Shown in pieces: positions 1-4,789 of a stretch of DNA of 5,157 nucleotides. The DNA comes from Limnohabitans sp. Lineage in GTDB: Bacteria > Pseudomonadota > Gammaproteobacteria > Burkholderiales > Burkholderiaceae_C. Both the position numbers and the translations under genes were made by a program. The notes under the pieces are model-generated. The model ran no database searches. It worked only from the letters and a program-made list of their open reading frames with translations, and was not told where the DNA came from. Within the stretch, counting starts at the first letter, position 1, and the number at the start of each line of letters is the position of its first letter. The stretch covers positions 1 to 5,157 of the forward strand of contig JAKFXJ010000020.1 in NCBI GenBank assembly GCA_021731425.1, read 5' to 3'.

Positions 1-1057
1 TGGTGCTCTGGTTATAGCCCGCACGCAACACCATGGTCGGCGTGGCTTGCCACTGCACGCCCAACTTGATCACGCTGACATCGGACCAGCCAAAACCGGG
101 ACCATTGGGCGAACCCATGGGGTTGCCAGCCATCAGATTGCTCATCGGGTTGCCAATGGAGAGGATTCCGCTGTAATTGATGCGTGCGTAATCTGCCACC
201 ACCGACACCGCTGGCGTGACCTGGACATTGACGCCCAAGGCATAGTTCTCTGGAATATCAAATGATCCTGCACCCGCAAACAAACCCGCGTACTCGTCGA
301 ATTTGCTCATCTTGATTTTGGGCGAGTAAGTCGCACCAAACTTCATGGTGTCGCTCAACTGTCCCAGGTAGCCCAAACGGACACCCGCACCCGTGCTGCG
401 GTCAGTGCCTGTGTTGCTGACTTTGTCCGGAGCCATGGAAAAACCAGCGAACGCATCCAGTCCCGTGGCGCTGAATTGCTGAACGACCAAAAGCGGCGAC
501 ACGCCCACTGAGTGCTGCGCATCGAGTTTGTAAGCAAAGGTGGGCGCAATGATCAGTTGCATCAAATCCACACCCAGCTTGCCCTGGCCACACAAGAGGT
601 TGCCTTGATAGGGCTGGCCGTTGTTCGGGTTCATGCACATGACGTTGCCACCTTGGAACTCGGTGTTCATGCCACCATTACCATAGACCGTCACACCCCA
701 ACTTCTGCGGTCATCGATCTTGGTGTTGTAGGCAAATTCTGGGATGGCTAAGGCGCTGCCATCGCTTTTCACATCACCTTCAAGCATGCCGCCAAAGCCG
801 GGGGCCGAGCGTGCCGCACTGCGCTTGGGCATGAAAATATCCACACCCAGATCGGCGCGGTTACCCGCCCAGACCGACGCGGCAGGATTGTTGATGCCTG
901 CAAAAGCGTTGTCGGTGACAGCCACTGAAGCACCGCCCATGCCTTTGGATTTCATGCCAAAACCATGGGGAAAGTAACCGTCAGTGGCCCAAGCTGCAGA
1001 GCCCGAAGCCAAAACAGCCGCCACCACGGTGGCACGCAAAGAATTGATTTTTTTCAT
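1..1057 (-). CDS. OmpP1/FadL/TodX-family outer-membrane transport protein (3' end outside window)
   Basis: Outer-membrane beta-barrel of the FadL type, a family that passes hydrophobic molecules (long-chain fatty acids, aromatics) across the outer membrane. The ATG at 1057 follows AGGAG (1068-1064) with 6 bases between. Residues 1-24 are a signal peptide ending AWA before TDGYF. The mature N-terminus has the family pattern GMKSKGMGGASVA (34-46) and NNPAA (56-60), the hatch-region hallmark. Further family-like stretches are YGNGGMNTEF (125-134), the SFDIPENYALG segment, and GVQWQ...LRAGYNQ near the window edge. About 352 residues are visible with no stop; the family usually has 400-450, so the last strands lie beyond base 1. 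Cys141 and Cys156 bracket a probable loop rich in Asn, Gly and Pro. The gene starts 23 bases after the DUF302 gene stops, so the two are probably co-transcribed. The substrate cannot be read from sequence; family assignment is secure, fatty-acid specificity is not. Confidence 0.9.
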   Translation of the reverse strand, partial: MKKINSLRATVVAAVLASGSAAWATDGYFPHGFGMKSKGMGGASVAVTDNAFAGINNPAASVWAGNRADLGVDIFMPKRSAARSAPGFGGMLEGDVKSDGSALAIPEFAYNTKIDDRRSWGVTVYGNGGMNTEFQGGNVMCMNPNNGQPYQGNLLCGQGKLGVDLMQLIIAPTFAYKLDAQHSVGVSPLLVVQQFSATGLDAFAGFSMAPDKVSNTGTDRSTGAGVRLGYLGQLSDTMKFGATYSPKIKMSKFDEYAGLFAGAGSFDIPENYALGVNVQVTPAVSVVADYARINYSGILSIGNPMSNLMAGNPMGSPNGPGFGWSDVSVIKLGVQWQATPTMVLRAGYNQST

Positions 1058-1080
1058 AAATATCTCCTGTTTAAGACCGA

Positions 1081-1653
1081 TCAGAACTCACCCTTGTGAC
1101 CGCGTTCCATCATTTCCCAGATGGTGTCACGCACAGCTTTGGCTTCCTCTTTCAGAGGTGAGGGCAGCTTGCGTCCCATCTTGACCATCATGTCCATGTT
1201 GAGGGTGTAAAGCCACAGACCGTCTTCTTTTTCCACCATGGAAATGCGGCATGGCAGGTATGCGGCCATGTGCGGGCTGAAGTCCACCATGCGGCGGGCC
1301 GTGGCGGGTGAGCAGAACGAATAAACGGTCAGCAGTTTTTCTTTTTTGCCGGAGCGGGCTTCGAGCTCTTTGGACAAGGGCAGCGTGCCCACATCGCGCA
1401 TGTTGCGCTCGGTGGCTACTTGCTTGAGGACTTGCTCGACCTCTTGGGCGGTCACGCCCTTCTTGACCTTGCGCTCCCAGGTGGTGGCCACGGCGATGTC
1501 GCCCTCGCCTTCGACCCAGCGATCCCACATGCGGCTGGCTTCTGAGCCTGCACCCGATTCAAGTTTGCCTAGGGTGCTGATGGTGCCGCAGCCGGTCAAC
1601 CAGATCGAGCTGGCCAGCACGACCCACTTCATCCATGTGAAAGATTTGCGCAT
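1081..1653 (-). CDS. DUF302-domain lipoprotein
   Basis: A 190-residue predicted lipoprotein of unknown function. Residues 1-21 form a lipoprotein signal with lipobox L19-T20-G21-C22; Gly and Thr after the Cys, rather than Asp, fit sorting to the outer membrane. A linker of about 35 residues leads to a DUF302 domain (roughly 60-185) with the recognisable motifs VYSFC (110-114), a run of hydrophobic residues and LPCR (133-136), E141, and LNMDMM (151-156). Cys114 and Cys135 are the conserved-looking cysteines of the domain. DUF302 has no established reaction; it recurs near redox and sulfur genes, which suits this neighbourhood (inference). The frame is open further upstream to 1731, but the start at 1653 has AGGAGA six bases away and begins the signal peptide, so it is preferred. 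The 170 bases upstream hold several dyads and a possible operator. The FadL-type gene follows after 23 bases. Confidence 0.88.
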   Translation of the reverse strand: MRKSFTWMKWVVLASSIWLTGCGTISTLGKLESGAGSEASRMWDRWVEGEGDIAVATTWERKVKKGVTAQEVEQVLKQVATERNMRDVGTLPLSKELEARSGKKEKLLTVYSFCSPATARRMVDFSPHMAAYLPCRISMVEKEDGLWLYTLNMDMMVKMGRKLPSPLKEEAKAVRDTIWEMMERGHKGEF

Positions 1654-1659
1654 TGTTTT

Positions 1660-1665
1660 TCTCCT
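1660..1665 (-). promoter_or_regulatory. Ribosome binding site that fixes the DUF302 start
   Basis: AGGAGA on the minus strand lies six bases before the ATG at 1653. The longer in-frame start at 1731 would put 26 charged residues ahead of the lipoprotein signal, so this site decides the start. Confidence 0.8.
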
Positions 1666-1684
1666 GAATTCATGCAGTGATGGA

Positions 1685-1719
1685 AATCCAGTCGGACACA
1701 CCATGTGTCTCGCTGGATT
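1685..1719. repeat. 35-base two-block hairpin in the DUF302 leader
   Basis: Arms AATCCAG (1685-1691) and CTGGATT (1713-1719) pair perfectly over 7 bp. A symmetrical TCG/TCG internal loop follows, then GACACA (1695-1700) and TGTGTC (1704-1709) pair over 6 bp around the loop CCA. The centre is base 1702, and the hairpin ends 31 bases before the DUF302 start codon. There is no U-tract on the minus strand, so it is not a standard terminator. It could be a leader RNA structure or a protein-binding dyad. Confidence 0.6.
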
Positions 1720-1729
1720 GACGTCAATC
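1716..1729. repeat. 14-bp perfect palindrome GATTGACGTCAATC
   Basis: A perfect 14-bp palindrome in the region upstream of the DUF302 gene. It shares bases 1716-1719 with the 3' arm of the adjoining 35-base hairpin. It is symmetrical enough to bind a dimeric regulator, but I cannot name one. The TTGA/TCAA spacing is two bases, not the six needed for an FNR/ANR box. Confidence 0.55.
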
Positions 1730-1761
1730 ATCCATGCCCTGAGAAAAATAAGGTATTGGCA

Positions 1762-1791
1762 GATACCCTATACCCTATGGGGTAAGGTATC
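1762..1791. promoter_or_regulatory. Nested dyad resembling a CsoR/CstR-family operator
   Basis: Two nearly concentric inverted repeats are nested here. The outer arms are GATACC (1762-1767) and GGTATC (1786-1791); the inner arms are TACCC (1771-1775) and GGGTA (1780-1784) around TATG. ATACCCTAT also occurs twice in overlapping tandem (1763-1771 and 1770-1778), and a further AAGGTAT lies at 1750-1756, repeating the copy at 1784-1790. G/C tracts flanked by TA in dyad form are the kind of site described for CsoR-family repressors (copper sensor CsoR, persulfide sensor CstR); a MerR-type dyad is an alternative. The element sits between the second cytochrome gene and the DUF302 gene, which it would control. 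No regulator gene is visible in the window, so the binding protein is inference. Confidence 0.5.
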
Positions 1792-1797
1792 TGTCAG
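1767..1797 (-). promoter_or_regulatory. Candidate promoter for the DUF302-FadL genes
   Basis: CTGACA (1797-1792) resembles a -35 box and TATAGG (1772-1767) is a poor -10, with a 19-base spacer. Both overlap the nested dyad, so a protein bound there would block or distort the promoter. The long spacer would also suit a MerR-type regulator. The match is weak and other placements are possible. Confidence 0.25.
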
Positions 1798-1798
1798 G

Positions 1799-1814
1799 AC
1801 CGCAACAATGCGGT
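1799..1814. repeat. Small 6-bp hairpin downstream of the second cytochrome gene
   Basis: ACCGCA and TGCGGT pair around ACAA. It begins 9 bases after the cytochrome stop in the minus direction. A T4 run follows only on the plus strand, so for the minus-strand transcript it lacks the U-tract of an intrinsic terminator. At most it stabilises an mRNA end or gives weak plus-strand termination. Confidence 0.3.
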
Positions 1815-1823
1815 TTTAAGGCC

Positions 1824-2147
1824 TCATTTGAACTTGTAATGGTCGCGGTTGAGCACTGCCGCCACCGAGGTCACATCCTCCGGAAACATGCCCAAGTTGA
1901 GTTCGGTGTTGCATTGCTCCACCATGCCTCGCAACAAGGAAGCGTTGTTGATCCTGCCCTGTGGTTTGTAAATGGCACTGCCGTTGCCACCGACCTTGGA
2001 AACATGGCACGCCACGCACTTGCTTTCAGCGATCAGTTTTTCACCTAGCTTGTAGTCGGCGTCTTTGTAAATGGCCGGCTGCGCGTGACCAACTGTTGCA
2101 AAAAAGAAACTGATCCAAACCATCGCGGTCTTGTAAGGGGTGTTCAT
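1824..2147 (-). CDS. Small periplasmic c-type cytochrome, unusual type
   Basis: A 107-residue single-heme cytochrome c, presumably a periplasmic electron carrier or subunit. Residues 1-22 are a signal peptide ending GHA before QPAIY. The heme site is C44-V-A-C47-H48 and the likely sixth ligand is Met87 in NLGMFPED. It lacks the VPMP-type ligand loop of the neighbouring cytochrome, has Cys79 (EQCNTELN) outside the heme motif, and ends in an aromatic and basic tail (NRDHYKFK). I recall similar small proteins only as unassigned cytochromes; no specific partner can be named. The ATG at 2147 has GGGAG (2158-2154) six bases before it. A strong terminator hairpin ends just 14 bases upstream of the start, so the gene either depends on read-through or has a promoter before the hairpin. 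The DUF302 gene follows after 170 bases with its own possible operator. Confidence 0.87.
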   Translation of the reverse strand: MNTPYKTAMVWISFFFATVGHAQPAIYKDADYKLGEKLIAESKCVACHVSKVGGNGSAIYKPQGRINNASLLRGMVEQCNTELNLGMFPEDVTSVAAVLNRDHYKFK

Positions 2148-2161
2148 TCAAGTCTCCCATC

Positions 2162-2195
2162 AAAAAAGCCGCTCAAGGGCAGACCCTTGAGCGGC
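2162..2195 (-). terminator. Intrinsic terminator, possibly a leader attenuator
   Basis: A perfect 12-bp stem, 2168-2179 with 2184-2195 (GCCGCTCAAGGG against its complement), closes a 4-base loop. On the minus strand it is followed by T6 (2167-2162), and a further T7 precedes it (2202-2196). The T-tract orientation makes it active for minus-strand transcription, ending the cytochrome transcript whose stop is at 2267. It lies unusually close to the next gene: ATG at 2147, ribosome site at 2158-2154. Confidence 0.9.
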
Positions 2196-2229
2196 AAAAA
2201 AAGCCACGAGTACCAATCGAGCTTTCTAA

Positions 2230-2257
2230 ATCATGCCATGGCCATCAAGCCTGACAA
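2230..2257 (-). promoter_or_regulatory. Candidate promoter for the second cytochrome gene
   Basis: TTGTCA (2257-2252) and CATGAT (2235-2230) are separated by 16 bases, matching 5 of 6 and 4 of 6 of the sigma-70 boxes. If used, the leader would be about 75 bases and would contain the whole terminator hairpin. This is a motif match by eye only. Confidence 0.22.
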
Positions 2258-2266
2258 GGCTTAACT

Positions 2267-2575
2267 TCACTTGGCACCAGCCAGAATCCAGGTGGCCAAA
2301 GTCAGGGCATCGGCGTCGCTCAAAGCGGCTTGGGCAGGCATGGGCACAGGGCCCCACTTGCCAGAACCACCGGCTTTGATGCTCTTGGCCAAAGTGGCTG
2401 CTGCGTCTTTTTGGCCACCGTACTTTTTGGCGACGTCTTGATAGGAAGGGCCGACCATCTTCTTGTCGACTGCGTGGCAAGCCATGCAAGCGTTCTTTTT
2501 GGCCATGTCCAGGTTGGCAAAGGCGGGGGCTGACATCAGGGCAGAGACGGCAACAGCAGCAAAAATCAGTTTCAT
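2267..2575 (-). CDS. Class I cytochrome c (c551/c552-like), periplasmic
   Basis: A 102-residue periplasmic monoheme electron carrier. The signal peptide spans residues 1-20 (ends AFA before NLDMAKK), leaving 82 residues, the normal size for c551/c552-type (c8) cytochromes. The heme motif is C30-M-A-C33-H34, with VGPSYQDVA (41-49) after it as in the family. The sixth ligand is Met79 in GPVPMP (75-80), and the C-terminal helix ends LATWILAGAK. Such proteins usually shuttle electrons from the bc1 complex or a periplasmic dehydrogenase to an oxidase or reductase; the partner here is unknown. The ATG at 2575 follows GGAG (2584-2581) with 5 bases between. It is separated from the rhodanese gene by 156 bases and from the next cytochrome by a strong terminator, so it may be a single-gene transcript. 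Confidence 0.93.
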   Translation of the reverse strand: MKLIFAAVAVSALMSAPAFANLDMAKKNACMACHAVDKKMVGPSYQDVAKKYGGQKDAAATLAKSIKAGGSGKWGPVPMPAQAALSDADALTLATWILAGAK

Positions 2576-2599
2576 GAGAGCTCCATGTGAGGGGGTTTA

Positions 2600-2624
2600 A
2601 ATATAACCAGTCGCTAATTTAACC
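2600..2624 (-). repeat. AT-rich direct repeat and possible -10 upstream of the cytochrome c gene
   Basis: On the minus strand GGTTAAATT (2624-2616) recurs as GGTTATATT (2608-2600), 8 of 9 identical and 16 bases apart. The second copy contains TATATT (2605-2600), a fair -10 box, but no good -35 is found at normal spacing. It could be an activator-dependent promoter region for the cytochrome gene. Evidence is limited. Confidence 0.25.
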
Positions 2625-2632
2625 GAAATCAA

Positions 2633-2710
2633 GATGGCTTTGTGAAAAACCGCTCCAGTTTGGCTCAGGGATTTTACTGAGGGCAAGTCCTACAAAGACC
2701 CAAAGCCATC
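2633..2710. repeat. Long-range 10-bp inverted repeat in the rhodanese-cytochrome gap
   Basis: GATGGCTTTG (2633-2642) and CAAAGCCATC (2701-2710) are perfect complements separated by 58 bases. Within the loop CTCAG (2664-2668) and CTGAG (2677-2681) form a small inner stem. No U-tract follows on the minus strand, so this is not a standard terminator, though it lies just after the rhodanese stop and could protect the 3' end of that mRNA. Confidence 0.4.
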
Positions 2711-2731
2711 CCCAAAACGCGGCCATCGGAC

Positions 2732-3112
2732 TCACTCAAACGCAGGCTGCTCGGGTTTGACCACCGTTTTGCCTGCAGCGGCCCAAGCATCAAAACCACC
2801 CGCAATCGATGAAACGTTCAGATAGCCCATGCTCTGCATGGTTTGAGCGGCCAGAGCAGCGCGACCGCTGGTCTTGCAGTACAGCACCACCTTCAGGTCG
2901 CGACCCGACAAGGCGGGCGTGCCGCTGAGCTTGAATTCCAGCAAACCACGGGGCACCAACACGGCACCCGGCAGGTGGCCTGCGGCAAATTCATCGGCCT
3001 CGCGCACGTCCATCAAGACATCGGCTTGGCGAATGGCTTCTTCCGCGTCTTGCAAGGCAATCTCGCGGACGTTGGCCTTCGCTTGCAGGACTAGGTCGTG
3101 GGCTGTTTTCAT
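2732..3112 (-). CDS. Single-domain rhodanese-like sulfurtransferase
   Basis: A 126-residue cytoplasmic rhodanese (no signal peptide), expected to carry or transfer sulfane sulfur as a cysteine persulfide. Motifs in order: DVRE (35-38), GHLPGA (45-50), the catalytic loop C79-K-T-S-G-R84, and GGFDAW (105-110). The loop has the six-residue length and Cys-first layout of active single-domain rhodaneses, so the enzyme looks intact. The start at 3112 is chosen because AAGGA (3123-3119) lies six bases before it; the in-frame ATG at 3136 has no such site. The gene starts 30 bases after the TolC-family gene and close to a DUF2892 gene. Rhodanese plus DUF2892 equals the E. coli membrane sulfurtransferase YgaP, so the two may cooperate as separate polypeptides. 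Sulfur donor and acceptor are unknown. Confidence 0.93.
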   Translation of the reverse strand: MKTAHDLVLQAKANVREIALQDAEEAIRQADVLMDVREADEFAAGHLPGAVLVPRGLLEFKLSGTPALSGRDLKVVLYCKTSGRAALAAQTMQSMGYLNVSSIAGGFDAWAAAGKTVVKPEQPAFE

Positions 3113-3118
3113 GGTGTT

Positions 3119-3123
3119 TCCTT
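3119..3123 (-). promoter_or_regulatory. Ribosome binding site that fixes the rhodanese start
   Basis: AAGGA on the minus strand sits six bases before the ATG at 3112, and supports that start over the in-frame ATG at 3136. Confidence 0.75.
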
Positions 3124-3142
3124 CAGGTTCAAACAAGGGGGT

Positions 3143-4537
3143 TCAGTGAGCCAGTTGGGCGTTCAAGGCTTGCAGGCTTTGCACCGATATGCTGCCCGTC
3201 AAGGCGTCGAGTTGCAAGCGGGTGAGCAGCAACTCGGTCTGTGCACGCAGCCATGCCAGCTCGGCCTGAGCGGCATCGTTTTCGGCTTGCAACAAAGCCA
3301 GCGTGGTGCGGTCGCCCACTTGACGGCCCAACCGGGTGGCGTCCAGCCGGGCTGAGCTGGCCTGCCAAGAGGCTTTCAGGGCAGTCAAGCGTGCGGGACC
3401 GGTCTCCAGCGCCAGCCAAACCGAGCGGGCTTGTTGCTGCGCTTGCTGCACAGCCAAGTCCACTTCGGCCTCAGCCCGCGCTTGGGCATCCACCGCTTCT
3501 TGGAGTTTGGCGCTGCGCCAGCCGCCTGTGAACAAAGGCACATTCAAACTCAAGCCCACCATCTGCTGGCTCTGGCTGTTGGCCGATGGACCAAAGTCGC
3601 CATCACCACTCAAGCGGTCACGTCCGGCCGAAGCCACCAAATCCAAGGTGACACCGCCACTGCGTTGGTGCTTTTTGAGCTCCTGACGGGCCACGTCTTG
3701 CTGGGCTTTTTGCAAGCGCACACCCGTATTGGCCTCGCGCACCTGCTCCAGCACTTGCGCCAAAGCAGGAACGGCAGTGACCGCTGCATCGGCCTTGGGC
3801 GCTAGTGGTTTCAAGGCATCGGCAAGCAGCCGGGTGGAGTCGGTCAATACACTGCGGGCCATTTGCACTTCGCTGCCTGCGGCCAGCAATTGGGCTTGCA
3901 AGCCTGTGGCACGGGCAGCGGCCTCATGCGTGTCGGTGACCGGCAAATCGCCCAAGGCAAAGCGGTCTTTGACTTCGGTGAGGGAACGGCTCACGGCGGC
4001 GTATTGGTTTTTCAGTACCTGCTCCTGGCGCTCGGCCAACAGCAGATTGAAATACCTTTGCGCTGTGAGCAGCATGAACTGTTGTTGGGCCAGATCGGCT
4101 CGCAACTCAGCCACACCCGCTGCGGTTTGCAGCTGGGCTTGCTGGGCTTGGCGCTCAGGGCTGTACAGTGGCTGTTTGGCCTGCAGCGACCAACGCGTAG
4201 AAGTAGCTGCACTGGCCGAGGTGGCAAAACTGCCCGGCATCGGCGGCTGACCACCCACCGCGAACTGGGCTCCGGTCGTCCGAGTGTCGGCCGACATGGC
4301 CCCCACCGTGGCACTGCCCATCAACACCGGACGCCACAAAGATTGGGCTTGCGCTTCATAGGCCTGCACCGATGAGCGCGTGGCGGCGACCACCTGCATT
4401 TGTGGGTCGTGCGCACGCGCCAGCTCCCAGGTTTTCAACAAATCCAGAGCCTGCACAGAAGGGCTGGCCAGCAGGGCCGCCAGCACCCAGCCACTCAGGG
4501 GCCGGGGTTTGAACAAGGGCGAACGCATGGCCAGCAT
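3143..4537 (-). CDS. TolC-family outer-membrane factor of an RND efflux system
   Basis: Outer-membrane channel that connects an inner-membrane pump and its periplasmic adaptor to the outside. It has 464 residues, normal for the family. The signal peptide spans 1-30 (ends SVQA before LDLLKTWELA). The two structural repeats of the family are visible: first half AHDP (42-45), QPLYSPERQ (122-130), RFALGDLPVTDT (192-203); second half LNVPLFTGGW (331-340), LGRQVGDRTTLALLQAEND (403-421). Long Ala/Gln-rich stretches between them match the helical barrel. The gene begins 10 bases after the DUF2892 stop, without a clear ribosome site for either the ATG at 4537 or the in-frame ATG at 4528, so it may be translated by coupling. 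The RND permease gene lies just before, making this its likely outer-membrane partner; the adaptor gene is presumably right of the window. Exported substrate is unknown. Confidence 0.93.
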   Translation of the reverse strand: MLAMRSPLFKPRPLSGWVLAALLASPSVQALDLLKTWELARAHDPQMQVVAATRSSVQAYEAQAQSLWRPVLMGSATVGAMSADTRTTGAQFAVGGQPPMPGSFATSASAATSTRWSLQAKQPLYSPERQAQQAQLQTAAGVAELRADLAQQQFMLLTAQRYFNLLLAERQEQVLKNQYAAVSRSLTEVKDRFALGDLPVTDTHEAAARATGLQAQLLAAGSEVQMARSVLTDSTRLLADALKPLAPKADAAVTAVPALAQVLEQVREANTGVRLQKAQQDVARQELKKHQRSGGVTLDLVASAGRDRLSGDGDFGPSANSQSQQMVGLSLNVPLFTGGWRSAKLQEAVDAQARAEAEVDLAVQQAQQQARSVWLALETGPARLTALKASWQASSARLDATRLGRQVGDRTTLALLQAENDAAQAELAWLRAQTELLLTRLQLDALTGSISVQSLQALNAQLAH

Positions 4538-4547
4538 GACGGTCAGA

Positions 4548-4757
4548 TCAGCAGCCGCACTCGACGCCGAATTTGCGCAAGATGGACTCCATCAGGCACC
4601 ACTGGGTCAAAGCACTTTGCAGCAGGTTGGCGCCCACAAAAGCCGTGAAAGCCAGCCACCACTGGCTCACAAAAATGGGGCTGCCCTGAATGCCCAAAGC
4701 CAAAGACAACAACACAAAGGTACCAGCGACCAAACGAACGATTTGCCAAGATTTCAT
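4548..4757 (-). CDS. DUF2892 (YgaP membrane-domain) small inner-membrane protein
   Basis: A 69-residue protein with two predicted membrane helices (about 6-23 and 32-50) joined by a short polar turn, with RLVAG (8-12) and FVGANLLQSA (40-49) typical of the DUF2892 family. In E. coli YgaP this domain anchors a rhodanese domain to the inner membrane; here it stands alone, and a rhodanese is encoded two genes on. Cys54 follows the second helix and the protein ends with Cys67-Gly-Cys69, so several thiols lie at or beyond the membrane surface. The ATG at 4757 follows GAGGAG with 8 bases between. It starts 32 bases after the RND permease stop and ends 10 bases before the TolC-family gene, so it is within the efflux operon. 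Its function as an anchor or sulfur-related partner is inferred from YgaP. Confidence 0.88.
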   Translation of the reverse strand: MKSWQIVRLVAGTFVLLSLALGIQGSPIFVSQWWLAFTAFVGANLLQSALTQWCLMESILRKFGVECGC

Positions 4758-4789
4758 GATTCAAACTCCTCAGGATTAAAGAAAAAAAC

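Noticed and set aside
402..638. Minus-strand 78-codon frame inside the FadL-type gene
   Set aside because: The other minus frame gives a continuous FadL-family protein from 1057 to the window edge; this one is a shadow.
1717..1728. FNR/ANR box reading of ATTGACGTCAAT
   Set aside because: FNR-type sites need TTGAT, four bases, then ATCAA; here the TTGA and TCAA halves are only two bases apart.
1654..1731. Upstream in-frame extension of the DUF302 gene to an ATG at 1731
   Set aside because: It would bury the lipoprotein signal behind 26 residues, it has no good ribosome site, and it covers the hairpin and palindrome; AGGAGA at 1665-1660 supports the start at 1653.
1346..1819. Plus-strand frame of 157 codons across the DUF302 gene and its leader
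   Set aside because: It is antisense to a well-supported lipoprotein gene, and its translation shows no recognisable domain.
3729..4375. Long plus-strand frames (173 and 170 codons) over the TolC-family gene
   Set aside because: Both are antisense to a complete TolC-family gene, overlap each other, and have Cys/Ser/Arg-rich shadow compositions without domains.
4543..4764. Minus-strand 73-codon frame overlapping the DUF2892 gene
   Set aside because: It is out of frame with the DUF2892 protein, whose frame has the ribosome site, two membrane helices and family motifs.
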